This document shows, piece after piece, positions 44,917 to 53,475 of a DNA stretch of 64,000 nucleotides (position 1 is the stretch's first letter; each line of letters opens with the position of its first letter). Source of the stretch: Agrobacterium vitis (GTDB lineage Bacteria > Pseudomonadota > Alphaproteobacteria > Rhizobiales > Rhizobiaceae); the NCBI RefSeq assembly GCF_013426735.1, contig NZ_AP023272.1, positions 1,160,501 to 1,224,500 of the forward strand. The letters run 5' to 3'. The notes beneath the pieces are model-generated. The model had not been told where the DNA came from, made no database searches, and saw nothing but the letters and a program-made list of their open reading frames with translations. The position numbers and the translations under genes were made by a program.

Positions 44917-45942
44917 TCAAGCGGCCTTTTCCAGGTCCTGTTTCCAGGTGCCAGTCGCGGCCAGGCTGTTCATGCGGGCGCGGTGGGTGAAGGCACGCTG
45001 ACCGGCGGCGACGTTTTCGCTGCGGCCGCCCCAGGTTTTAATGGCGCTATCCTGAAGGGCGCGACCATAGGAATAGGTCAGGGTCCAGGGCAGGTCGTAA
45101 CCGGCATTCATCGCTGAGAGATGGGCGGTTGCTTCCTCTGTGCTCTGGCCGCCGGACAGGAAGGCGATGCCGGGAACGGAGGAAGGAACCGTCGCCTTCA
45201 GCACCTTGACGGTTGCTGCTGCGACTTCCTCGACGGAGGCCTTACGGGCATTCTTGCCGTCGATGATCATGTTGGGCTTCAGGATCATGCCTTCGAGATT
45301 GACACGGGCATCATACAGATCCTGGAAGACGGTGCGCAGCACCCATTCCGTCACTTCTGCGCATTTGGCAATGTCGTGGGTGCCCGGAGCGCCATCCATC
45401 AGCACTTCTGGCTCAACGATTGGCACGATGCCTGCTTCCTGGCACAGGGCGGCGTAATAGGCGAGCGCCTGGCTATTGGCCTTGATCGAGCCCCAGGTCG
45501 GCAGGCTATCGGCAATGGCGATAACGCCGCGCCATTTGGCAAAGCGGGCGCCGGCCTTGTAGTAATTGGCGAGACGCTCACGCAGCCCGTCCAGGCCTTC
45601 CGTCAAGGTTTCGCCCGGGAAACCGGCCATTGGCTTGGCGCCGGTATCGACCTTGATGCCGGGGATGGAGCCGGCGGCCTTGATGATATCAACGAAAGGC
45701 GTGCCGTCGGCTGCTTTCTGATACAGGGTCTCTTCATAGAGAATGACGCCAGAAATGTATTTTTTCATCGCCTCGTCGGAGCGAAACAGCATTTCGCGGT
45801 AGTCGCGGCGGCTGGTTTCGGTCGATTCGAGGCCAATCGTGTCGAAACGCTTCTTGATGGTGGACGTGGACTCGTCCGCTGCCAGAAGGCCCTTGCCATC
45901 AGCCATCATCTTGACGGCGATGTCTTCAAGTCTCTCACTCAT
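44917..45942 (-). CDS. Fructose-bisphosphate aldolase, class I
   Basis: A 341-residue Schiff-base aldolase: KGLLAADESTSTIKKRF, LYEETLYQKAADGTPF, ARFAKWRGVIAIAD, EPEVLMDG, LEGMILKPNM and LSGGQSTEEATAHL. The lysine in ILKPNM is expected to form the Schiff base. It cleaves fructose-1,6-bisphosphate to the triose phosphates. It has its own terminator and, 82-108 bases upstream, a perfect palindrome that may be an operator. Class I aldolase next to pgk is usual in Rhizobiaceae. Confidence 0.95.
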   Translation of the reverse strand: MSERLEDIAVKMMADGKGLLAADESTSTIKKRFDTIGLESTETSRRDYREMLFRSDEAMKKYISGVILYEETLYQKAADGTPFVDIIKAAGSIPGIKVDTGAKPMAGFPGETLTEGLDGLRERLANYYKAGARFAKWRGVIAIADSLPTWGSIKANSQALAYYAALCQEAGIVPIVEPEVLMDGAPGTHDIAKCAEVTEWVLRTVFQDLYDARVNLEGMILKPNMIIDGKNARKASVEEVAAATVKVLKATVPSSVPGIAFLSGGQSTEEATAHLSAMNAGYDLPWTLTYSYGRALQDSAIKTWGGRSENVAAGQRAFTHRARMNSLAATGTWKQDLEKAA

Positions 45943-46023
45943 GTCCTATGCTCCCAAAAACGTTACCACTAGATATCGCGTAACAGATGTTGTTCAGGAG
46001 GAAAATGGGGCGTTAAGTCATTG

Positions 46024-46050
46024 AAACGATTGAAATCACTTCAATCGTTT
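46024..46050. promoter_or_regulatory. Palindrome upstream of the aldolase gene
   Basis: AAACGATTGAA and TTCAATCGTTT are exact inverted arms (11 bp) with a 5-base spacer. It lies 82-108 bases ahead of the aldolase start and beyond the pgk terminator. It is a plausible operator, but a second pgk terminator cannot be excluded. Confidence 0.5.
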
Positions 46051-46079
46051 TAAAATTCAATCTTTTTTAAAAGAAATTC

Positions 46080-46108
46080 AGGTGCGGCATTTGTTCCATG
46101 CCGCACCT
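46080..46108 (-). terminator. Hairpin terminator of pgk
   Basis: Perfect 11-bp stem AGGTGCGGCAT/ATGCCGCACCT with a 7-base loop, 20 bases past the pgk stop. On the minus strand it runs into GAATTTCTTTT. Confidence 0.8.
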
Positions 46109-46127
46109 CAAATTTTTTGTCGGTTGG

Positions 46128-47330
46128 TTAAGCTGGATGGGTCAATACGGCGACACCGGGCAGTTCCTTGCCTTCCATCCATTCCAGGAAAGCGCCGCCT
46201 GCGGTCGAGACATAGGAAAAGTCATCGACAACGCCAGCATGATTGAGCGCCGAGACCGTGTCGCCGCCGCCAGCCACCGACACCAGTTTGCCAGCCTTGC
46301 TGCGCTCTGCGGCATGTTTTGCGGCAGAGACGGTGGCGGTATCGAAGGGAGGAATCTCAAAAGCGCCGAGCGGGCCGTTCCAGACCAGCGTTGCCGCTTT
46401 GGTGATCCAGTCATTGACGACCGCCACCGATTTCGGACCGACATCCAGCATCATTGCGTCGGCTGGAATGGCCGAGACGCTGACGGTCTCATTGGCGGCA
46501 TTGGCCTTGAACTCGCGAGCGACGACGCCGTCCACCGGCAGCACGATGGTGCAGCCAGCCGTTTCCGCTTCGATCATGATCTGCTTGGCGGTGGCGGCCA
46601 GATCGTGTTCGCACAGCGACTTTCCGACATCGATCCCCTGGGCGGCGATGAATGTATTGGCCATGCCACCGCCGATGACAAGCGCATCGACCTTTTTGAC
46701 CAGGTTCATCAGCAGGTCGATCTTGGAGGAAACCTTGGCACCGCCGACAATGGCGACCACCGGATGGGTCGGCTTGCCGAGGCCCTTTTCCAGCGCTTCC
46801 AACTCGGCCTGCATGGTACGCCCTGCATAGGCAGGCAGAATATGGGCGAGCCCTTCCGTGGAGGCGTGGGCGCGGTGCGCAGCGGAAAAGGCGTCATTGA
46901 CATAGATGTCGCCGTTCTTGGCGAGTTCTGCGGTAAAGTCGGCGTCGTTCTTTTCCTCGCCCTTGTGGAAGCGGGTATTTTCCAGAAGCAGGATATCGCC
47001 ATTATTCAGGGCGGCAACGGCCCTTTCGGCCGGCTCTCCAACGCAGTCTTCGCCGAACGCGACCGCCTGGTCCAGCACTTCCTCGACGGCGGAAATGATC
47101 TGTGACAGCGACATATCGGCAACCGGCTCGCCCTTGGGACGACCGAAATGGGCCAGCAGGATAACCTTGGCGCCCTTGGCCGACAGTTCCTTGATGGTCG
47201 GGGCGACGCGCTCGATGCGGGTTGCATCCGTCACCTTGCCGCCGGAGACGGGCACGTTCAGGTCAACGCGCAACAGTACGCGCTTGCTGGCGATATCGGT
47301 GAGATCGTCAAGTGTCTTGAAAGCAGGCAT
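46128..47330 (-). CDS. pgk: Phosphoglycerate kinase
   Basis: A 400-residue enzyme that transfers phosphate between 1,3-bisphosphoglycerate and ADP. Conserved parts: [82 protein letters not shown] and [15 protein letters not shown]. Length and motifs are normal. It reads toward the aldolase gene but with its own terminator between them. Confidence 0.97.
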   Translation of the reverse strand: MPAFKTLDDLTDIASKRVLLRVDLNVPVSGGKVTDATRIERVAPTIKELSAKGAKVILLAHFGRPKGEPVADMSLSQIISAVEEVLDQAVAFGEDCVGEPAERAVAALNNGDILLLENTRFHKGEEKNDADFTAELAKNGDIYVNDAFSAAHRAHASTEGLAHILPAYAGRTMQAELEALEKGLGKPTHPVVAIVGGAKVSSKIDLLMNLVKKVDALVIGGGMANTFIAAQGIDVGKSLCEHDLAATAKQIMIEAETAGCTIVLPVDGVVAREFKANAANETVSVSAIPADAMMLDVGPKSVAVVNDWITKAATLVWNGPLGAFEIPPFDTATVSAAKHAAERSKAGKLVSVAGGGDTVSALNHAGVVDDFSYVSTAGGAFLEWMEGKELPGVAVLTHPA

Positions 47331-47449
47331 GGTGAGTTTCCCGTGTTGACTGTCGTTACGGTGTTGCGCGGGACCTTACACCGGTCTCGGCAAGAGGCAA
47401 GATTGATCGGGCTGTTGCCCGGCGCAATCAGGATATGAAGCCGAAGGCT

Positions 47450-48274
47450 TCAAGCCCAGAAAGCGGGTATGGTCTCCGTGAGGCGCGGGCCGATGCGCAA
47501 AGGGGCGATTTTCTCAGCCAGTCCAGTGCTGTCGGAAATCTCGACGCCGACCCCGCAGATTGTCGCCGGGCCGTGGGCGGCTTCGAATCGGCCCTTGGGC
47601 ATTTTCGAAATGAAACGGTTGAGCGGCTCTTCCTTTTCCATGCCGAGCGACGAATCATAGTCGCCGCACATGCCCGCATCCGACATATAGGCGGTGCCGC
47701 CATTGAGAATCTGGTGATCGGCGGTTGGGACATGGGTGTGGGTGCCGACCACGAAACTGGCGCGGCCATCGACGAAATGGCCGAAACACTGTTTTTCGCT
47801 GGTGGCCTCGGCATGGAAGTCGAAGATGATGGCGTCGGCCTGTTCCTTCAGGGGGCAGGCGGCCAGAATGGTTTCCGCCGATTTGAACGGATCGTCCAGT
47901 TCTGGATGCATGAAGACCCGGCCCATGATATTGGCGACCAGCACACGTGCACCGTTGCGGGCATAATAGAGACCGGACCCTTTGCCGGGTGTCCCCGCCG
48001 GATAATTGGCCGGGCGCAGGAACTGGTCGTGACGACCTGAAAAGGTGATCGCTTCCTTCTGGTCCCAGACGTGGTTGCCCGTGGTGACGACATCGGCGCC
48101 GGCATTGATGGTTTCGAGGAAAATATCCTCGGTAATCCCGAAGCCGCCAGCGGCATTTTCGCCATTGACGATGACGAAATCCAGTTTCAGGTCGGAGACC
48201 AGGCCGGGCAGCTTTTCCCAAACCGCCGTGCGGCCTGTCTTGCCAACCATGTCGCCTAGAAAAAGCAGCCGCAT
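47450..48274 (-). CDS. YmdB-like metallophosphoesterase (TIGR00282 type)
   Basis: A 274-residue phosphoesterase: MRLLFLGDMVGKTGRTAVWE, VIVNGENAAGGFGI, TTGNHVWDQKEA, IIFDFHAEATSEKQ and VVGTHTHVPTADHQIL. These are the metal ligands of YmdB, a cyclic-nucleotide phosphodiesterase-type enzyme. In Rhizobiales it lies next to the folate cyclo-ligase gene, as here (13-base gap), and both may be one operon. Confidence 0.92.
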   Translation of the reverse strand: MRLLFLGDMVGKTGRTAVWEKLPGLVSDLKLDFVIVNGENAAGGFGITEDIFLETINAGADVVTTGNHVWDQKEAITFSGRHDQFLRPANYPAGTPGKGSGLYYARNGARVLVANIMGRVFMHPELDDPFKSAETILAACPLKEQADAIIFDFHAEATSEKQCFGHFVDGRASFVVGTHTHVPTADHQILNGGTAYMSDAGMCGDYDSSLGMEKEEPLNRFISKMPKGRFEAAHGPATICGVGVEISDSTGLAEKIAPLRIGPRLTETIPAFWA

Positions 48275-48287
48275 TCCTTAAATCCAG

Positions 48288-48866
48288 TCAGGTCTTGAAG
48301 TTCTTATATCCACTTTCCGTCAAAATGGCATGCAAAGCGACGTCATGGGGTTCGAAAGGCACATCTGCCACTTCCTGACAGTCAAATGCAATGCCGATCA
48401 GAAGCGGATCAAGGCCTTTCTGATGCAAACGGGCAATCGCCCGGTCGTAATGGCCTGCTCCATAGCCGATCCGGTTGCCATGCCGGTCGAAGGCGGCCAG
48501 CGGAATCAGCAGGACCTGTGGATCGACCACCGGTGCATCGGGGCCGGGACCGCGTGTGCCAAAACCGGTATCGATCAGCGATTCCTGGCTGTGCCATTGC
48601 CGGAAGCAGATGGTCTGGCGATCAAGAACCACGGGCAGGCAGAGATCGGCACCGCGCTGGCGCAACATCTCCATTAAGGGTTGCGTGTCTACTTCGGAGC
48701 GGATCGGCAGGAAGCCGGAAATCATGGTGTCTTGGGCAATCTCGATGGCGCTGGCGCCGTGATGGGCAATTGCGGCTGAATGATCAGCGCGAATATGCGC
48801 AGGAATAGCGTCCCGACGGGCAAGGCTTTGTTGGCGCAAATGGTTTTTTGTACTGTCCAAGGGCAT
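48288..48866 (-). CDS. 5-formyltetrahydrofolate cyclo-ligase
   Basis: A 192-residue ATP-dependent enzyme that recycles 5-formyl-THF to 5,10-methenyl-THF. Hallmarks: LRQQSLARRDAIPAH, DTMISGFLPIRSEVDTQPLM, LLIPLAAFDRHGNRIGYGAGHYDRAI (in two parts; GYGAGHYDR is diagnostic). In many proteobacteria the gene lies next to 6S RNA and zapA; here a chemoreceptor and a flavoprotein separate them. Two in-frame starts 11 codons apart, 48866 and 48899, each follow the same AACAAAGAGAGA sequence; I prefer 48866 from family length. Confidence 0.92.
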   Translation of the reverse strand: MPLDSTKNHLRQQSLARRDAIPAHIRADHSAAIAHHGASAIEIAQDTMISGFLPIRSEVDTQPLMEMLRQRGADLCLPVVLDRQTICFRQWHSQESLIDTGFGTRGPGPDAPVVDPQVLLIPLAAFDRHGNRIGYGAGHYDRAIARLHQKGLDPLLIGIAFDCQEVADVPFEPHDVALHAILTESGYKNFKT

Positions 48867-48870
48867 GTGT

Positions 48871-48913
48871 TCTCTCTTTGTTAGCAGTTGTTTAACCATA
48901 ATCTCTCTTTGTT
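48871..48913. repeat. Direct repeat TCTCTCTTTGTT spanning two ribosome-binding sites
   Basis: Exact 12-base copies at 48871-48882 and 48902-48913, 31 bases apart. On the minus strand each reads AACAAAGAGAGA just before an in-frame ATG of the cyclo-ligase gene. Confidence 0.8.
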
Positions 48914-49177
48914 TTGCAAGAGCAGGTCACGATGGAACAATTTGTATTTTAGTTATAAATAATTTAGTATTGCGTTTATGTTGTTGTATAATCAAATAAT
49001 TGCACTTTTCTGCCGATAGATGCGCGCTGCAAGCGTCCCGCATTGGTGCTATTTCCCTTGGAATGGGACGTAAAGGCCTTGGCGGTGAAGGGCTGGAGAA
49101 AGGTTTGTGACAATCTTGCCTTAACACTCGTCAAATATTTTAGGCTCAAGGGACCATAAATATTTGAGGGTTTGGCA
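48914..49177. other. Divergent promoter region between the cyclo-ligase and chemoreceptor genes
   Basis: AT-rich in its left half. It should contain both promoters. GAGGG at 49167-49171 is the chemoreceptor ribosome site. No repeat or gene is visible. Confidence 0.4.
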
Positions 49178-51220
49178 ATGAAATTTCTATCCCGTTTCGG
49201 GCTGGTCGGGACGATCACCGTTGTGACCACCCTGATATTGGTTGTATCTCTGGGCGCTGTTGCCTGGACGATTTCGCGGCAGGTTCATGAGCGTGTGACG
49301 CAGCAGGCCATCGACAGCCAGAACAGCAGCCTGCGGGTCGCGGCCACGTTGCTGGAGCGCGATGTGCCTGGCGTCAAGGTCAGTTGGGGCAGGGATGGCA
49401 ATGTTGAACGCATTTCGGCGCAGACGCTGCCGGCGCAATTTGCCAATCATGACACGATCGATTCCATTGGCCGGATGACGGGCCAGACGGCGACGCTGTT
49501 TACGCTTGACGAAGCGACCAAGGGTTACATTCGCCGCACGACCAATATCATCAAGCCGGATGGCCAGCGCGCTGTCGGCACGCCGCTCGATCCAACGGGT
49601 GCCGTCTATTCGGCCCTCGTCAAGGGTGAGACGTATCGTGGTCAGGCCGCCATTCTCGGCACGGATTACTATACGATCTACAAGCCCATCATCAGTTCCT
49701 CCGGTTCTGTCATCGGCATTCTCTACGCCGGTGTGCGTGTTGCCGAAATTGCCGGTATCAGCGATCAGATGGCGCAAGCCGTGGCGATTACGGCGGGTAT
49801 CGCCTTGCTGGTCTCTCTGCTGCTGATAGTGTTCATCACCCGCAAAACCATGCGCCCGATTCCGGAACTGACAGCGGCGGCCTCCAGTCTTGCCGATGGC
49901 CGGACCGATGTCGAAGTGCCGCATCAGGGTTTGCGCAACGAGATTGGCGCGCTTGCGCGGGCACTGGAAGTTTTCCGCCAGGACGCGCTCAAAAAGCTGC
50001 AACTGGAACAGGACGCCAACGAAACGCGGGCACGCAACGAGCGGGAACGGGCCGAGCGTGAGGCTGAGAAGGATGCGGATGCCGCCAATATCCGAAACTG
50101 TGCCGATATGCTGGCAGTTGCCATGAACCGCCTGAGCAGTGGCGACCTGACGACGCGGATCGACCAGTCGTTTATCCCTGAACTTGAACCGCTCCGGGTC
50201 GATTTCAACAATTCGGTCAACAATCTCAGCCTGGCCTTCGCCCGTTTGCGCAACGAGGCGATGTCGGTTGAGGCCAGCGGCAATGAAATGCGCAGCGCCG
50301 CAGGCGCGCTGGCCAGCCGCACCGAGCAGCAGGCAGCCTCGCTGGAAGAGACCTCGGCAGCGCTGGAACAGGTCACCGGCACGGTGCGCAGCGCCGCCGA
50401 CCGTGCTCAACAGGCCGCGGCTCTCGCCTCCGATGCCCAGGTCAGCACAGAAGGCTCGTCCAAGGTGGTGGCGGATGCGGTGTCGGCCATGGGCCGGATC
50501 GAACAGGCCTCCAGCGAGATTTCCAAGATCATCAATGTCATCGATGAAATCGCTTTCCAGACCAATCTTCTCGCGCTCAATGCCGGTGTCGAAGCAGCAC
50601 GGGCCGGAGAGGCGGGCAAGGGCTTTGCCGTGGTTGCTCAGGAAGTGCGCGAACTGGCGCAGCGCTCCGCCAATGCTGCCAAGGATATCAAGGCGTTGAT
50701 CAGCAAGTCGGGGACGGAAGTGGCTGGCGGTGTCAGGCTGGTGCGCGAAACCGGCGATGCGCTTGGAGCGATTTCCCAACAGGTATCGATGATCAATGGC
50801 CTGATTGCCGAGATTGCCACGTCCTCGCGCGAACAGAGCACCGGCTTGCAGGAGATCAACACCTCCGTCAACCATATGGATCAGTTCACCCAGAAAAACG
50901 CCGCCATGGTGGAAGAAACCACTGCCGTGACCCACAAGCTCGCCGAAAGCGCCACCACATTGGTCAGCCTGATTGCCGAGTTCAAGGTGCCGGGTGAGGC
51001 CGCATCCTGGGCGCCAAACCATCAGCCAGCCCCTGCGTCACGGGCACCTGCCGCCAAGCCTTTGGCCGCATCGCGCATCAAACCTGCCCAGCCCAGCTCC
51101 CGCCCTGTCGGTTCTCCGGCGCGCTCGATGATGGGCAAGCTGGCCAGCGCCTTCACTGGTGGCTCATCTGCCGCTGCGGCCTCCAATGCCTCAAGCGGCA
51201 ACAATTGGGAAGAGTTCTAA
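49178..51220 (+). CDS. Methyl-accepting chemotaxis protein with Cache domain
   Basis: A 680-residue chemoreceptor. TM1 (about 8-32) is followed by a periplasmic Cache-type domain (about 35-195; [36 protein letters not shown]). TM2 lies at about 205-225, then HAMP ([17 protein letters not shown]...). The signalling domain has the hairpin tip [42 protein letters not shown] (quoted as several short stretches: [35 protein letters not shown]). It ends in NWEEF, a C-terminal CheR/CheB tether like NWETF of E. coli receptors. The ligand is unknown. The start at 49178 follows GAGGG. Confidence 0.95.
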   Translation: MKFLSRFGLVGTITVVTTLILVVSLGAVAWTISRQVHERVTQQAIDSQNSSLRVAATLLERDVPGVKVSWGRDGNVERISAQTLPAQFANHDTIDSIGRMTGQTATLFTLDEATKGYIRRTTNIIKPDGQRAVGTPLDPTGAVYSALVKGETYRGQAAILGTDYYTIYKPIISSSGSVIGILYAGVRVAEIAGISDQMAQAVAITAGIALLVSLLLIVFITRKTMRPIPELTAAASSLADGRTDVEVPHQGLRNEIGALARALEVFRQDALKKLQLEQDANETRARNERERAEREAEKDADAANIRNCADMLAVAMNRLSSGDLTTRIDQSFIPELEPLRVDFNNSVNNLSLAFARLRNEAMSVEASGNEMRSAAGALASRTEQQAASLEETSAALEQVTGTVRSAADRAQQAAALASDAQVSTEGSSKVVADAVSAMGRIEQASSEISKIINVIDEIAFQTNLLALNAGVEAARAGEAGKGFAVVAQEVRELAQRSANAAKDIKALISKSGTEVAGGVRLVRETGDALGAISQQVSMINGLIAEIATSSREQSTGLQEINTSVNHMDQFTQKNAAMVEETTAVTHKLAESATTLVSLIAEFKVPGEAASWAPNHQPAPASRAPAAKPLAASRIKPAQPSSRPVGSPARSMMGKLASAFTGGSSAAAASNASSGNNWEEF

Positions 51221-51238
51221 GCGGATAAGGCCAAGCCA

Positions 51239-51288
51239 GCGTCAGCCTCAATCTTTCGACCGGACGAAGGCTGACGCGATATTTCTTT
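51239..51288 (+). terminator. Terminator of the chemoreceptor gene
   Basis: Perfect 10-bp stem GCGTCAGCCT/AGGCTGACGC with a 19-base loop, followed by GATATTTCTTTT. Confidence 0.75.
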
Positions 51289-51368
51289 TGCTTGGAGACA
51301 TGGAGTTGTCAGGTTCAACTTGAACCAAATGACTTTAGCTTCTCAAACGAAGTTGCTAATTTTGAAGC

Positions 51369-52007
51369 TCAGCTCTTGGCACGTCGCATCAGCGCGGCCA
51401 TGGCGTTGGCCTGGGGTGTTTCTTGCCCGCCAAGTCCATCCAGCACGCCTTGCCGGTCGATGTCGGTCCGGTTCTGGCTGGCCTTCAGCTTGCCCTCGAG
51501 ATGAGAAATCTGCACTTCGACCCCAACGATGCCGCGCATCTGGGCTGCGACGAAATTGTCAGGTGCATCATCGACGGCCCAGGGACGAGGACCGGAGGCT
51601 TCCATCTGATCGGTCAGCAGGCGGACCTGCGCCAGCAGCCAGGCTGGGTCCTGATGCGCTTTTGCCATGCCTCTGACCTGCACGGTCTGGTAATTCCAGG
51701 TTGGCACGACTTTGCCGGTTTCCTGCTTGCTGGGATACCAATTGGGTGAGATGTAATGATCAGAGCCCATGAAGGCGACGAGAACCTCGTCTCCCGCATC
51801 GATGGCCTGCCATTGCGGATTGGCCCGCGCCATATGGGCCAGCAGCCGGTCCGGCTGCATGTCGTTACCGCGCAACAGGAAGAAGGGCAGGGGATTGGCG
51901 ATCAATCCGCCGCTTCCAGAGGTGATCAGCAGGCCAAACGGCTGTGCAACGATGAACTGGCAAAGCGCTTCGTGGTCGGTCTGGCGAAAATGCGGTGGTT
52001 GGTACAT
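51369..52007 (-). CDS. PaiB-like FMN-binding negative transcriptional regulator
   Basis: A 212-residue protein: MYQPPHFRQTDHEALCQFI, ANPLPFFL, LLAHMARANPQWQAI, FMGSDHYISPNWYPSKQ, VPTWNYQTVQVRG, and C-terminal GVEVQISHLEGKLKASQNR. This is the PaiB family (FMN-binding split barrel), which in Bacillus represses sporulation and protease genes; elsewhere the role is unknown. It lies next to 6S RNA, where 5-FCL is found in many relatives. Confidence 0.9.
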   Translation of the reverse strand: MYQPPHFRQTDHEALCQFIVAQPFGLLITSGSGGLIANPLPFFLLRGNDMQPDRLLAHMARANPQWQAIDAGDEVLVAFMGSDHYISPNWYPSKQETGKVVPTWNYQTVQVRGMAKAHQDPAWLLAQVRLLTDQMEASGPRPWAVDDAPDNFVAAQMRGIVGVEVQISHLEGKLKASQNRTDIDRQGVLDGLGGQETPQANAMAALMRRAKS

Positions 52008-52159
52008 GGCTGTTTCCGGGAATTATGCAGCATTACCGTGCATTGTGCCGCGCCCGCCGCTTTGAAAGCAAGCCGTTTTGAACGAAGCGATAGCTGCGCC
52101 AAAACCGTCTGAAACTGATGGAAAGGAAAAGTGCGGTCCACGCAACCGATGGATTTTTG

Positions 52160-52310
52160 CGATCCTGGGAGCCTACAAAGTAGGTGGGCGCCGTGTGTCC
52201 GAACCCACGGGTCCGAACAGGGACAGCTCCCTCAAGATCGGGTATGGCCCCAGGGATTGTGTGTTCCTGTCGAGAGGCGCAGACCGCATGACAGATATAG
52301 GCGCTTTCCG
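52160..52310 (-). ncRNA. ssrS: 6S RNA
   Basis: On the minus strand, downstream of zapA. The 5' part has ACACAATCCCTGGGGCCATA and GAGGGAGCTGTCCC; the 3' part has GTGGGTTCGGACACACGGCG and CCCACCTACTTTGTAGGC. These match the conserved blocks of alphaproteobacterial 6S RNA as I know it. GCCTATA near the 5' end can pair with TGTAGGC near the 3' end, closing the long hairpin; the central part is the open bubble that binds RNA polymerase. Its place directly after zapA is the usual one. The exact ends are estimates. Confidence 0.82.
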
Positions 52311-52352
52311 GCCCTTGCGCCAGTGGTGCTGACAGTTGCAGCCATGTTTATT

Positions 52353-52718
52353 TCAGTGGTGCTGGTTTTCCGTTGGGCTGGCCGCAGCCTGCGGCTTTTC
52401 GGTCAGTTTGCGGGTCAGGCCGTTCAGGCGCTCGGTCAATTCCGTGATGGCGGCGAGGATGTCGTCTTCACGGCCGATGGCCCCGGCGGAAGTGGCTTCG
52501 GCGGCCGCGATCCGGCGTTTCAACTCGGACAATTCGTCCATCACCATGATGCCCGCCATCACGGTAACGCGCAGGTCGCCGATTTCACCGAACTGGCTTT
52601 TGAGGTGGCTGACATAACGGTCGAACTGGCTGGCCAGATCGGTCAGGTGGTTTTCCTGCCCTTCCTCGCAGGCCATGCGATAGGCTTTTCCATCGATGGT
52701 GACCGTGACTTGTGCCAT
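52353..52718 (-). CDS. zapA: Cell division protein ZapA
   Basis: A 121-residue protein: MAQVTVTIDGKAYRMACEEG, HLTDLASQFDRYVSHLK and VMAGIMVMDELSELKRRI match ZapA, which bundles FtsZ filaments at midcell. The C-terminal half is a coiled coil. It follows DUF4164 at 36 bases and precedes 6S RNA, a conserved neighbourhood. Confidence 0.92.
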   Translation of the reverse strand: MAQVTVTIDGKAYRMACEEGQENHLTDLASQFDRYVSHLKSQFGEIGDLRVTVMAGIMVMDELSELKRRIAAAEATSAGAIGREDDILAAITELTERLNGLTRKLTEKPQAAASPTENQHH

Positions 52719-52754
52719 GTCTGTCGAATGATCCCTGAGTGAGGCGAAGCTGGC

Positions 52755-53024
52755 CTAACGGTCCAGTACGGCCCTGATGGTTTCCATTGCGGTGACCAGG
52801 CGGCGCGAGACTTCGCGATTGACCTCTTCCAGCCTATTGGCGCGAAATTGCGATTGGTCAAGTTCCTGGGCAAGGCGGGCGCGGTCGATATGGACGCGCT
52901 TCACCTCCTGCTCCACCTCGCCATTGGCGCGTTGCAGTTCCAGTCGCATGTCTATGGCATTTTCCAGGCCGGAAATGGCCTGTTTCAATGCGCCGAGCGC
53001 GGCTTCCGCTTTATCCGTCGCCAT
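52755..53024 (-). CDS. DUF4164 coiled-coil protein
   Basis: An 89-residue coiled coil: ALGALKQAISGLENAIDMRLE, VEQEVKRVHIDRARLAQELD and FRANRLEEVNREVSRRLVTAM (each in part). It is conserved with zapA in Rhizobiales and may act with it in division (inferred from the neighbourhood). The start at 53024 fits the family; the open frame continues to 53171, where composition is less typical. Confidence 0.85.
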   Translation of the reverse strand: MATDKAEAALGALKQAISGLENAIDMRLELQRANGEVEQEVKRVHIDRARLAQELDQSQFRANRLEEVNREVSRRLVTAMETIRAVLDR

Positions 53025-53475
53025 CTCTACTCTGTCCCGGCTGATGAAGTTTTCAGGCTCTGTTCGAACCGGAAAGCCTCCAGATGTTCTTGGTCGTCCC
53101 AGATATTCTTGCTCGTCTTTGTCGTTTCGGAAAACCGGCCTCATTTTTCCCTGACAAACTCCAAAAGGCAAGCCGAATCGACCCCTTGGCCCCTATAGTT
53201 CTCATGCGACATTAGTCATTGCCTGTAGCTGGCGTCAATAAACCCCAGCTTTTCGGTGTGTCATGCTTGTGGACGAGTAGACCCGCCGTCGTCCATGGCG
53301 CGCATCAATACGAGACAATGATCAATATTAAGGCAAAAACCGAAAATATGCCTTCCACGCAATCACCCGGCCTCAATTTATTGACTTGCCCGTCCTAGAT
53401 GTTAAGGATCACCCACTTTCTGACGTTCGCCCGAACGGCGTTCGTCCATCGAGACCCGGAACAGGCGGAACAGTC
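53025..53475. promoter_or_regulatory. Divergent region between DUF4164-zapA-6S and tkt
   Basis: 450 bases. It must carry the promoters for the zapA side and for tkt. The first 147 bases are open in the DUF4164 frame but not called as coding. I see no clear operator. Confidence 0.45.

Noticed and set aside
53025..53171. N-terminal extension of DUF4164
   Set aside because: The frame stays open, but the family begins at MATDKAEAALG and the extension is not typical.
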